Positions 33,604-42,700 of a stretch of 64,000 nt of DNA are shown in pieces. Below the pieces are notes generated by a model, which did not search any database, had not been told where the DNA came from, and worked only from the letters and a program-made list of their open reading frames with translations. The stretch's first letter is position 1; each line of letters begins with the position of its first letter. A program made the translations under genes and the position numbers. Origin of the DNA: Akkermansia muciniphila (GTDB lineage: Bacteria > Verrucomicrobiota > Verrucomicrobiia > Verrucomicrobiales > DEV007); assembly GCA_945883495.1 (NCBI GenBank), contig CAMCXS010000028.1:1-64000 (forward strand). The letters are read 5' to 3'.

Positions 33604-34369
33604 CGCGGAAACGGCGTTCCAACCAATGGGCCAACCACGCCACGGGAAGGGTCAAAATGAGATAACCAAGCGTCAGTGGCAGATAGCCTTCCAGACCGGC
33701 GTAGGAACGAGAGATGAAGTTCTTCGTGTTGTAGAAATACTCGGAGACGCCGATCACGTTGAGCAACGACGAATCCTTGATCAAGGAAACGAACAGGCCA
33801 GCGATGGCGGGCAAGACGCGCCGCAGCGCTTGAGGAAAAATCACGTAGCGGTAGACCTGGAAAGGGCTGAAGCCGACCGCACGAGCCGCGTCCCACTGCG
33901 TTGCCGGGATGCTGTCCACGCCGCCGCGGAGGATTTCACCCAGATAAGCTCCGGCAAACATGGAGAGCAGGACGATGCCAATGAGTACCTTGTCGTCCCA
34001 GCCGATGCCGGCCAAAGGCCGCGAAAGCAAAGGCGCGAAGATCACGAAGTATCCGAACAGGAGATGCACCAGCAGCGGCGTGTCCCGGACAAATTCGAGG
34101 AAGCCCCGGCAAGTCCAGCGAACCACCGGCAAACGCGATCTCTGGCCGAGCAGAAAGGCCAAGCCGAAGACGATGCTGCCGAGCAGGGCGGCCAAGGAAA
34201 TGCCCAGCGTCACCGTCCAGCCGCGCCAGAGGGATTCGCGGTAAGCCCACGCCTTGGACCAATCGACCGGCCGACCCAGGCTGTTCAGGACAAGCGTGCA
34301 AAAGACGGCAAACGCCGCGACCAGGATCACGGCGACCACTGCGTTCGCGATGACTTGGCGCCGGGTCAC
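33593..34369 (-). CDS. Polar amino-acid ABC transporter permease
   Basis: 258 residues of the HisMQ/GlnP permease family. Several membrane helices surround LEFVRDTPLLVHLLFGYFVI, the usual RGTPL-type block of this family, and the EAA loop is RAVGFSPFQVYRYVIFPQAL. It forms the inner-membrane channel for the adjacent ATPase and lipoprotein binding protein. It starts 2 bp after the binding-protein stop and overlaps the ATPase gene by 11 bp. A single permease gene implies a homodimer. Confidence 0.9.
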   Translation of the reverse strand: MTRRQVIANAVVAVILVAAFAVFCTLVLNSLGRPVDWSKAWAYRESLWRGWTVTLGISLAALLGSIVFGLAFLLGQRSRLPVVRWTCRGFLEFVRDTPLLVHLLFGYFVIFAPLLSRPLAGIGWDDKVLIGIVLLSMFAGAYLGEILRGGVDSIPATQWDAARAVGFSPFQVYRYVIFPQALRRVLPAIAGLFVSLIKDSSLLNVIGVSEYFYNTKNFISRSYAGLEGYLPLTLGYLILTLPVAWLAHWLERRFRDET

Positions 34370-34371
34370 GT

Positions 34372-35178
34372 TTAGCGAAGAATAAACGGAATTCCTTCCG
34401 CCTCGAGGAAACGTTTCTCCTCCTGGAGGTAGCGCTCGCCCAGTTCCGCAAAGCCGTTGCGCGCCCGGAACGCCGCGATGAATCCGTTCACCTCATCGCG
34501 CAAGCTGTTGTTCCCCTTGGCGATGGCGACGGCCCAGCTTTCTTCGACAAACGGCTTGAGTAGCCCCCGGGTCGTTTCGGGATTCTCTTTGGCGTAGTTG
34601 TAGATGCTCAGCTGGTCGTAGATGAAGGCATCGGCGCGGCCTTGAACGACTTCGAGCACACACGCGCTCTGGTCTTCGAAGACGACGCGCTTCGCCAGTG
34701 GCAGGTGGTTGATTGCCCAAGTTTCACCCGTGGTCGCCGTTTTCGCCGCGATCACCCGGCCGCGGGTTTTGAGATCGTCGATCGATTGGATGTTCGAGTT
34801 CTTCGCCACAAGGAGTGCCAATCCAGTAAAGGCATACGGTTCGGAGAAGTCGATGGACTTGCGGCGCTCGTCGGTTGCGGTCATGGAGGAGAGCACCAGA
34901 TCGACGTTCCCGGTTTGCAGGGCGGGAATTAAGCCGGAGAATTCCATGGGGACGACCTGCAAGGGCCGGCCGAGATGCGTGGCCAGCTCCTCCGCCATCC
35001 GGACGCCCGCCCCATCCGGGCGTCCGGAGGGATCGAGCATTTCAAACGGCGGGTAGGTCAGATCCATGCCGATTCGCAACGGCGGCTTGCCCGAGGCGGC
35101 CGGTTGCCCGCACGATGGCAGAAACAGGGAGAAGAGGCTCAGTCCCAGGAAGAGCAATCGGGGCGGAAGGCAAAGCAT
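34372..35178 (-). CDS. Amino-acid-binding lipoprotein of ABC transporter
   Basis: 268 residues. I start at the ATG at 35178, which puts a signal peptide with lipobox LPSC (Cys 23) at the N-terminus; the longer frame has no signal at its front. The mature domain is a periplasmic binding protein of the SBP3 family: LRIGMDLTYPPFEMLDPSGR, GAGVRMAEELATHLGRPLQV, SMTATDERRKSIDFSEPYAF and GRADAFIYDQLSIYNYAKEN. It would deliver an amino acid or close analogue to the permease encoded 2 bp downstream. In a diderm this would be anchored in a membrane facing the periplasm. Confidence 0.9.
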   Translation of the reverse strand: MLCLPPRLLFLGLSLFSLFLPSCGQPAASGKPPLRIGMDLTYPPFEMLDPSGRPDGAGVRMAEELATHLGRPLQVVPMEFSGLIPALQTGNVDLVLSSMTATDERRKSIDFSEPYAFTGLALLVAKNSNIQSIDDLKTRGRVIAAKTATTGETWAINHLPLAKRVVFEDQSACVLEVVQGRADAFIYDQLSIYNYAKENPETTRGLLKPFVEESWAVAIAKGNNSLRDEVNGFIAAFRARNGFAELGERYLQEEKRFLEAEGIPFILR

Positions 35179-35325
35179 CGTTCCGCAGCCTAGCGCAAGC
35201 GCGGGGCGGGGAAAGCGGATTTCGCGGAGCCGGACACCATCTGGGTTGTGGGATTGCCTTCGGTCCGGGTTTTGGTCCATGACTGGTGGTGACGGCCATG
35301 CACCCCGATTCAAGCGAGCCGGTCG

Positions 35326-35760
35326 TCAGCGCTTGGCGCGCATCTCCTCTTGGCGCATCGGCATGGTGTCGATGAGGGCGAAGAATTGGTCCAGTTTCAG
35401 TGTGCCGGTTTGGCGTGCCTTGATCCCGCCGTCTTTGCCGATGAGGACGAACTCGTTTCGCGGCGTGCTGGACAGTCCGTAGCGTGACCGCAGGCTGTCG
35501 CGAGTCTCTGACGGCGGTCGGACTGCGCCCGGTAGTTGCTTGGAGTGGCGGGAGAGATCAATGACGATCAGGTCGCGATCGACAATGCCGGAGCGCTCCT
35601 GGTGGAGGGCCTGGGAGATGGTCTTGACCTGGTCCAACGTGGTGTTGACGACGAGGATCCGGTTCTTCCAGCGATAGGCCGAAAGGTCCGCGGCCGCTCC
35701 GTTAGAGATGAGGATGGACGTTGCGACGATCCCGAGGATCCCTGCGGCGGGGCATTTCAT
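35326..35760 (-). CDS. DUF4174 family secreted protein
   Basis: 144 residues. A signal sequence (GILGIVATSILISNGAAA) precedes DLSAYRWKNRILVVNTTLDQ, the opening I recognise from DUF4174, a small thioredoxin-like-fold family without the CxxC pair. VIDLSRHSKQLPG and STPRNEFVLIGKDGGIKAR complete the pattern. Function unknown. It stands alone; the 147 bp between it and the transporter lipoprotein gene hold nothing I can name. Confidence 0.75.
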   Translation of the reverse strand: MKCPAAGILGIVATSILISNGAAADLSAYRWKNRILVVNTTLDQVKTISQALHQERSGIVDRDLIVIDLSRHSKQLPGAVRPPSETRDSLRSRYGLSSTPRNEFVLIGKDGGIKARQTGTLKLDQFFALIDTMPMRQEEMRAKR

Positions 35761-35835
35761 GGCAGAGAGGGAACGAGCGTGCCGTCAGTTTGGACTGCTC
35801 CGACAAAAATGCGGAGATGATACGGTGTTCAGTTC

Positions 35836-37287
35836 ATGCGCCCCCACTTCCTGCTCCTGCTGCTGCTTTTGCTCGCTTTGGCTGCCGGTGGTTCACACGG
35901 TCTTCTTGCCACGGAAGCTCCAGTATTTCGCGCTGGGGCGGCGACCAGCCATATCACGCCGGCGTTGGGAGGGGAGATTATCGGTGGGTTCTCACCCTAC
36001 CCATCGACCCACATTCACGATGAATTGCACGCGCGCTGCCTCGTCCTGGACGATGGGAGCACCAAACTCGCATTGGTCGTCTGTGACCTCCTGGGATTGC
36101 ATCGCACCGTGTCGGTGAAGGCGCGGGAGCTGATCGAAGCGGAAACGGGCATCCCTGCCGCGAACGTCTTGATCTCCGGGACGCATACTCATTCCGCGAC
36201 AAGTGCGATCAGTGGCCCCGTGCGCCAATATACTTCGGATTTGGAGCTAACGGACTATCAACAGTTTGTGGTGCGACGGATCGCGGATGGCGTGCGGCGG
36301 GCCGTGAATACCTTGCGTCCGGCGGAAATCGCGTTTGGGCGTGTCGATGTCCCGGAGCATGTGCATATTCGGCGTTGGTTTTTGAAAGAGGGCACCATGC
36401 CGCCGAATCCTTTTGGGAAGATCGACAAGGTGAAGATGAACCCCGGCGCGGGAAATCCGGACTTGGTGGAACCGGCGGGCGAGCCCGATCCCACCGTGAG
36501 TTTCATCGCGGTTCGGGAGCCAGCCGGGCGGATGATTTCAATCTACTCCGCGTATTCGTTGCATTACGTAGGAGGCGTTAGCGGCGCGGACATTTCCGCG
36601 GATTACTTTGGATACTATAGTGAAGCGTTGCGGAGGCTCGTTCCTGGAGGAGGAGAATATCCTGCCTTTGTCGCCATGATGGCCAACGGGACCAGCGGCG
36701 ACGCGAACAATATTAACTTCCGCAATCCGCAACCGCGCAAGCCACCGTATGTACAGATGCGCTATGTAGCGGAGGATCTTGCCACGAAAGTTTACGGTGC
36801 CCTGGCCGGTGTCAGTTGGCAGCGGCAAGCAAAGCTGGATGCCCGCTACCGGGAACTCGCGATCGCCTGGCGGATGATCCCTGGCGATCTCATCGCGTGG
36901 GCCAAGGAGACCGAGGCGAAGGCCCTGCCCATCAAGGAAGGCGGGGGGAATCTGCCGCTCGCCTATGCTGGGCGGGTGCAGCGATTGGCTCAAGCCAGCC
37001 CGCAGACCAAGGCGCCGGTGCAGGTGTTGCGCATTGGGGAGATCTGCATCGGCACGACGCCGACGGAAACCTTCGCTGAAACCGGGATCGAGTTCCGCCA
37101 GCGCAGTCCGTTCCCGAACTCCTTCATGGTGGAGTTGGCGCACGGATACTACGGTTATATGCCCACGCCGCGTCACTTTGAACTCGGTGGTTATGAAACC
37201 TGGCCGGGCACGAACAACTTGGAGCCGCAGGCGTCCGTCAAGATGATGGACGCCTTATTGGAAATGGCCGCGGAGTTGAAGCCTTGA
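35836..37287 (+). CDS. Neutral/alkaline ceramidase-like secreted protein
   Basis: 483 residues after a clear signal peptide (HFLLLLLLLLALAAGGSHG). Blocks match the N-terminal domain of neutral/alkaline non-lysosomal ceramidase: FRAGAATSHITPALGG, LISGTHTHSATSA (~112-124; zinc histidines) and MANGTSGDANNINF (~283-296). It is shorter than true ceramidases (about 650 or more), lacking the C-terminal immunoglobulin-like domain. Such short members are common in Planctomycetes and Verrucomicrobia, and their substrates are unproven; a metallo-amidase or lipase on lipids or amino sugars is possible. It converges with OMP-B, with 2 bp between their stops. Confidence 0.82.
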   Translation: MRPHFLLLLLLLLALAAGGSHGLLATEAPVFRAGAATSHITPALGGEIIGGFSPYPSTHIHDELHARCLVLDDGSTKLALVVCDLLGLHRTVSVKARELIEAETGIPAANVLISGTHTHSATSAISGPVRQYTSDLELTDYQQFVVRRIADGVRRAVNTLRPAEIAFGRVDVPEHVHIRRWFLKEGTMPPNPFGKIDKVKMNPGAGNPDLVEPAGEPDPTVSFIAVREPAGRMISIYSAYSLHYVGGVSGADISADYFGYYSEALRRLVPGGGEYPAFVAMMANGTSGDANNINFRNPQPRKPPYVQMRYVAEDLATKVYGALAGVSWQRQAKLDARYRELAIAWRMIPGDLIAWAKETEAKALPIKEGGGNLPLAYAGRVQRLAQASPQTKAPVQVLRIGEICIGTTPTETFAETGIEFRQRSPFPNSFMVELAHGYYGYMPTPRHFELGGYETWPGTNNLEPQASVKMMDALLEMAAELKP

Positions 37288-37289
37288 GA

Positions 37290-38456
37290 TTACCAAAGCA
37301 CGATGCCGACACCAAAGCGGCCCTCGGCGGAGGAGGCGTCGATCTCGACATCGACCGGTCCGGCTGCGGCATGGACGGGATCGATCCAACGGTAGGAACC
37401 GCTCGCCTCCAGAAAGAGGCGTTCGTCTTTGGAGAGGGGCAAACGCGCGGAGAGACCAGCGAACATGCCTACTTTCAAGTGCGTGCCGGACTGGTTCCAG
37501 CGGAATTGAGCCGCGGCCTCGTCGTTTCCCCCTTGGAACCAAGCGAACCGTGACTCCAAATCGTAATCGATGACGTTGAGCGTGAGACCTCCGTTGAAGC
37601 CCAACTGGAGCGGGCCAAGATCGCGCCAAGCGGTCAGCCCGAGTGGGATTTCAACGAGCCGGGTGTCGAGTTCCGCGGAGCTAAGAGCCACGGCGTAGGG
37701 CTCGTCCGCGCGTTGGCTGTTTCCGCGGCGCGGGCTCTCAAATCCGGTGCCGAAGAAGGCTGGCACGTCCGCGGCATCGTAGACCAGGAACTCGTCCGTG
37801 CCGGCGACGGTGCCCGGGATATCGAGTGGCAAAGCCGAATTGGCGACGTAGTCGTAGAGGTAGATGTTGGTCACCTGGTAAACCGGAAGCATCTCTAGGG
37901 AGCCAGAGGCGGTCTCCGAATCTACGAAGCTCCAGCCGGTCATCAGCTCGAACGTAGTGCCTAGTGACTCGCCCAGGCGGTAAGCAAACTGGAGGCTGGG
38001 GCCGGTCCCCACGGAACCGTCCGTGGAGGTTTCGAAACGGTTGCCTTCGTCGTAGTCCAGGCTCTGAAACGCCACGGTCCGGGCAATGTTTCCGTTGGCG
38101 TTCACTCCACTGTGAATCGCGGAGATTTGGCCGGCGGAATCGACTTGTCCGTTGGCCCCAAAACCTGCAAACCCCGGATTCTCGCCGCCCACGACACCAT
38201 TGTCATAAACAACTGGAGTGGTGCCTCCCGTGAACAATCCGGGATCGCCGTTCCCTGGGGCAGGCAGGAAATTCCGCCAGTCGAGACTCGGGCTGGGCCG
38301 GAAGTCAAAAGCGGCGTTGAGCGAGCGAACCGTGAGCCCAGCGGACACGGACCAACGACTCTCAGCTGGCGGGATTTCTAGCTCCGGGCCGGCCAAGCCG
38401 CGTTCAGAGAACACGATCAATGCGAGCGCGAGGGAGGCGCGTGTCCAGGTCTTCAT
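37290..38456 (-). CDS. Outer-membrane beta-barrel candidate OMP-B
   Basis: 388 residues. A signal peptide (MKTWTRASLALALIVFSERG) is followed by alternating beta strands and a C-terminus EGRFGVGIVLW ending in an aromatic residue, as barrels do. It is a paralogue of OMP-A (3262-4455): matching blocks include DPGLF, MTGWSFVDSE, VEIPLGLTAW, SGTHLKVGMFAGLSARL and FLEASGSYRWIDPV. No known family comes to mind. The region between the signal and ~150 is Gly/Asn-rich. The neighbouring ceramidase-like gene converges on it and is not co-transcribed. Confidence 0.68.
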   Translation of the reverse strand: MKTWTRASLALALIVFSERGLAGPELEIPPAESRWSVSAGLTVRSLNAAFDFRPSPSLDWRNFLPAPGNGDPGLFTGGTTPVVYDNGVVGGENPGFAGFGANGQVDSAGQISAIHSGVNANGNIARTVAFQSLDYDEGNRFETSTDGSVGTGPSLQFAYRLGESLGTTFELMTGWSFVDSETASGSLEMLPVYQVTNIYLYDYVANSALPLDIPGTVAGTDEFLVYDAADVPAFFGTGFESPRRGNSQRADEPYAVALSSAELDTRLVEIPLGLTAWRDLGPLQLGFNGGLTLNVIDYDLESRFAWFQGGNDEAAAQFRWNQSGTHLKVGMFAGLSARLPLSKDERLFLEASGSYRWIDPVHAAAGPVDVEIDASSAEGRFGVGIVLW

Positions 38457-38667
38457 GGGAGAATCTACTCTCCCTAGCGATGCCTTGGTCAGGGCACAAG
38501 GAAAATCTGCGGTGATCCGGGTCTCCGAGTTTCACTTCTCCACGGCCGAGCTCAGGGGGAATTGCCAACCATCCACCGATACATTCGTCTTGAGGAAAGC
38601 GAGATGGCGATGCATGTGCGAAGCCTTGTTCCCGCGAGAGGGGGAAAGAGGACGAAAGAATGCGGGG

Positions 38668-38683
38668 CCGGCCTTCGGGCCGG
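38668..38683. terminator. GC-rich hairpin with UUCG/CGAA loop
   Basis: CCGGCC-TTCG-GGCCGG forms a perfect six-pair stem with a stable tetraloop. It lies 34 bp beyond the stop of the minus-strand gene at 38718 and, read on that strand, is followed by a moderately T-rich stretch. It may be a terminator or a copy of a dispersed hairpin repeat. The rest of 38457-38717 holds no gene I can support. Confidence 0.45.
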
Positions 38684-38717
38684 GCGCCTCTCTCCCGGAC
38701 CGACCGATTGATGGGAC

Positions 38718-39188
38718 TCACTCGGCCGCGTCTGGGATGTCGTCGGACTTGGAGATCCGGGTGAAGAAGCGTTTGAGGCCATCGCTCAAGTTGTCATCCA
38801 CACCGGCCACGCCGGCGTGTTTGAGGGTGCGCCGCACGCCGAGAAGGGCGGAGAAGGCATCACTACGGGCCATGAACTGACCGGCGACGAGCCGTTCCAA
38901 GATCCGTTCCACGCGGAGGATGCGGGACTCTAGATCCGCGCTGAGCTGCAAATCCCGCTTCACCAATTCTGGATCATAACTGCGGGGAAGCTTATCGATG
39001 TTCTGTTCCGAGCGGGTCAGCATGTTCTGCATCCAATCGCCGCTGCCGTCGGGAGCCTTGACGTACTCGGACTTGTCCTTGTTCCGGGCGGGCTCGAAGT
39101 CTGCGGTGAATTGTTCCAAGCCATCGATCAGGGTATCCAACGTTTGCAGTTGCTCCGCGGAATAGGTCTTGTTGATTTCGTTTTGCAT
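38718..39188 (-). CDS. Conserved-looking protein of unknown function
   Basis: 156 residues from the ATG at 39188 (MQNEINKTYSAEQLQTLDTL). I do not recognise the family. The chain is mostly helical and charged, with a central loop VKAPDGSGDWMQNML (~44-58) that looks structured and two long helices after it (DLESRILRVERILERL; SDAFSALLGVRRTLKH). No signal peptide or membrane segment is seen, so it is probably cytoplasmic. Codon usage resembles its neighbours and the length argues that it is real. It is monocistronic, followed by the hairpin at 38668. Confidence 0.65.
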   Translation of the reverse strand: MQNEINKTYSAEQLQTLDTLIDGLEQFTADFEPARNKDKSEYVKAPDGSGDWMQNMLTRSEQNIDKLPRSYDPELVKRDLQLSADLESRILRVERILERLVAGQFMARSDAFSALLGVRRTLKHAGVAGVDDNLSDGLKRFFTRISKSDDIPDAAE

Positions 39189-39317
39189 GGTGCGTGAGAA
39201 GGTTGAGTGGAAACGGATATCCCACCATTGGCCAGATTCAGAGCGCGTCAAGGTCAATGTGAGGGTTTGTCCTCACAAGAGGCGAAAATGCGCATTTTCG
39301 CTGGCGCTCTTCCCTCG

Positions 39318-39496
39318 GAACCGGAGAGTCGCCCCTTCGAACCGGAGACTGGCACCTCGGAACCGGAGATTCTCCCCTTCGAACCGGAGATTCTCCCCTT
39401 CGAACCGGAGACTTTCCCCTTCGAACCGGAGATTTTCCCCTTTGAACCGGAGATTTTCCCCTTCGAACCGGAGATTTTCCCCTTCGAACCGGAGAG
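39318..39496. repeat. 21-bp tandem array, about nine copies
   Basis: Units start at 39318, 39339, 39360, 39381, 39402, 39423, 39444, 39465 and 39486, each beginning GAACCGGAGA and ending mostly TTTTCCCCTTC. The first three copies and the last are degenerate; the middle ones differ by one or two bases. A plus-strand frame would read PFEPEIF repeats and a minus-strand frame LRFEGEN repeats. Both appear to be consequences of the repeat, not genes. Confidence 0.92.
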
Positions 39497-39625
39497 GCTG
39501 CGCCGGAGGCCGGAGCGCTGGAATGGCTACGCTGGCGGGCCAGGAGTCTACGTGAACCGTTGCGTGCCCGGCAGCGTTGCCCCTGAGCAGAAACCACTTG
39601 CAACAAACACTCAGCGATGTGAGCA

Positions 39626-39652
39626 CTAGCGAGCCGCCATCAGGGTCGCTAG
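39626..39652. repeat. Inverted repeat upstream of the RCC1 giant gene
   Basis: CTAGCGA (39626-39632) and TCGCTAG (39646-39652) form a perfect stem with a 13-nt loop containing CCATCAGGG. It lies 54 bp before the ATG at 39707. It may be a dispersed hairpin repeat, a terminator or an operator; sequence alone does not decide. Confidence 0.45.
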
Positions 39653-39706
39653 CCGAGGCTCGGTTCCGGCTAGGTGATCCTCCCCACCACTTACGTCTTG
39701 CAGCTG

Positions 39707-42700
39707 ATGTCCGCGTTGCTCCCACGATTCGGTTTTTACCAGGCGTTCCGGCTCCTGGCCGTTCTTCTTTTGGCCACGGTTCCTGGCTCGGCCGCGCCGC
39801 AGCTGCTGGTGACGGATTCGGGCGGTTTGGAGATCAAGCCGGGCGATGCCTCCAACGTTGTGGCTTGGGGCTTCTCTCGCAGAGGTAATCTGGACGTGCC
39901 GTCTGGAATCATCGGCGCACGGGCCGTGGTGGCTGCCGGGGATCAGAGCGTCGTGCTCATGGGTAACGGCCGGGTGGTGGCGTGGGGCAGCTACGGGTTT
40001 TCATCGACTGTAACGCCCGGGGCGTCGGTGCCGGCGAATCTCGCGGACGTGGTGGCGGTTCAAGCTTCTCCCGATGGCACCCTCGCTCTCCAGCGCAATG
40101 GCACGGTGACGGCTTGGGGGAACGGCGCGGGTGCGCTGCAACTTCCGCCAGGTCTGAAGGATGTGACCGCCATCGCGTTGGGGACGTCCCATGCTGTGTT
40201 CTTGACAAGAGATGGAAGTCTGGTCGCCACGGGCAAAAACAATCACGGGCAGTCCACCCTTCCCGCGAACCTGACAGGCGTAATCGCGATTGCCGCCGGT
40301 GGCGACAATTCTCTGGCCCTCAAAGAAGATGGGACCGTCGTGGCCTGGGGGCGTGACTCCTCTGTTCCTCACGGGTTGCGTGGCGTGACCGCGATCGCCG
40401 CGGGTTGGCTTCATGCAACGGCCCTGCGGCGAGATGGCACGGTCAGCGATTGGTGGTTCAACCGGGTTCCCCCGGGGTTGAACGGGGTGATCCGCGTGGC
40501 GGCGGGCTATCATCGTACCGTGGCCTTAAAGAGCGATGGCAGCATCGTTTGGTGGGGCGATTTTCTGCACAACACGCCGGCTCGGGTCCCAGGGGCGACC
40601 GAAATCGCCACGGGAATTTCCCACGCCGTGGCCTTGCTGCGAGACGTCCGCGATTTTGGAAACATGAACGCCGGTGTCACGGGGCAGCCAGTCGTGCTCA
40701 CGTTGCGGAACACCGGGGACGAACCGTTGGTGATCCAATCGGTCTCCCTGACCGGCGGACAGGCCGCGGACTTTGTCTTGAGTCAAACCGGGCTGGTGAA
40801 GACGTTGGCCCCCGGGGCGGCCACGGAGGTGAGCGTGCGCTTCCGGCCCAAAGCAGTGGGCGAGCGCAAGACCACGCTGCGCATCGCCTCAAACCATCCG
40901 GGCGGCCCCTCGTATGACATTCGCTTGATTGGGATGGGGCAGAACAATACCCCGCCGGTTGTGTCCCGGCGCATGATCGCCGTGGAGGCGACGGGCCCTG
41001 CGGGAGCGGTGGTCGATCTCAGCAGCCAAGTGACCGATCCTGGAGAGGCGACGCCGTCGGCGGTGACGTTTGAGCCTGCCAGCGGAAGCGTGTTTCCGAT
41101 TGGAGACACCGTGGTCACCGCGCGGGTGAGGGACAGTGCCGGGCTGACGGCCACGGGGAGCTTCACGGTGCGGGTGGAAGACACGATCGCGCCCGTGTTC
41201 TTGACCCAGCCGTCGGATATTGAGGTGAACTCCTTCAATCACTTGGGCGAGGTGGTGAACTATCCTCCTCTGACGGTTCAGGACGCAGTGGGAGCGGTGG
41301 TTACCTATTCCATTCCGAGCGGTTCCTTTCATCCGATCGGTCACAAGGTGGTCACCGTCCAGGCTGTGGACCAGGCAGGGAATCGGACTTCCCTGACCTT
41401 CAATGTCTACGTCCGCGGAGCCAGTCTCTCCGTGAGTCAACAGGGGCAGCTTCGGGTTTGGGACGGCGGAGTGCTACAAGCCGCGACGGTTCCAGGCGGA
41501 GCGAATCTGGGAACGACGGTGACGTCGACGTTGACGATTGGCAATGGTGCTGACTGGGCGCCGCTTCGGATCAACGGGCTGAGTCTGGAGGGACCTGGGG
41601 CTGACCACTTCCGGCTGGATACTGACGGCATGCTTCCCGTTGTTCCACGCTTTGGGAGCACCACTTTCCGGGTATCCTTCACGCCCCCTGGCCTTGGCAC
41701 CCAGCAGGCCTCGATCCGGTTTGTCACCAACTCCACAGGGAAGGAGACCGTGGTGCTTCCCCTTTCGGGCGTGGGCAAGGAGAATACCGCGCCCACATTG
41801 CTTATTCCCAATTCTCCGGTCATCGCCGAGGCCACCGGACCAGACGGAGCCGTGGTGAATTTCAGCGTTTCCGTGAGCGATCCCGGTGAGCCGGTGGTTC
41901 CCTCTTTGGAGCTGAGTCACGCCTCCGGCTCAAGGTTTCCGATCGGCGAAACCACCGTGACGGCCCGCGCCGTGGATCCGGATGGGCTCGAAGTGACGCA
42001 GAGCTTCGTGGTCTCAGTTCGGGACCGGACGCCGCCCTCGATCGCAGGGATCGATCCAATCACCAAGCCCTTGGAACAGCCGGAGGGGACGGCGGTGAGC
42101 TTTTCCCCCGGGATCACGGATGCGGTTGGGGTGACTTCCGTGAGTTTCTCGCACCCGAGTGGTTCGGTGTTTCCGCTGGGTTCGACCACGGTTACGGTGA
42201 CGGCAAGGGATGCCGCTGGGAATGAGGCGAGCCGGAGCTTTGCCGTCAACGTTGTCTCCCCCAAGCCGAGTCTGGAAACGTTGGAAGAGGGTGGGGCCAC
42301 GGGGGTGGTCATCGGAAGTTCACCCTACCGGCTCGATCTGGGAATGATTGGGGTGGTGGGCAGCAGGGAACAGCGATTCCGCCTTCGCAATCTGGGGCCC
42401 GGATTGATCAGCGGGCTGCGCTTGGAGCTGAACGATGAGCTCCGCGGAGCGTATCGGATGGAACCCGCCGCCCCGGGCAACCTGGCGGCTGGGGAAGATC
42501 ACGAGTTCTCCGTCATTTGTGAACCGTCGTCCCCCGGAATGATCAAGGGTAGGCTGCGGATTTTCACGGCGTCGGCGACGGATGCGCAGCAGGTGGTGGA
42601 GCTCAAGGGCACGGCCTGGCCGGTGCCGAACCTGACGGTGGAATCCCCGGTCGGCACCCGCCTCGCGCGAGGCGCGGGCCAAGCGGTCACCTGGGGGCAC

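Larger units (their letters stand above)
39189..39706. other. 518-bp intergenic region with repeats
   Basis: No credible gene lies here. It holds a 21-bp tandem array (39318-39496), a 7-bp perfect inverted repeat (39626-39652) and presumably the promoter of the giant gene at 39707. Frames open on both strands across the array are by-products of the repeat: the unit is a multiple of three and lacks stops. Confidence 0.7.

Noticed and set aside
39207-39725. Proteins with PFEPEIF (plus) or LRFEGEN (minus) repeats
   Set aside because: The 21-bp unit is a multiple of three and stop-free, so both strands are open by construction. Flanking parts of the frames show no protein-like features.
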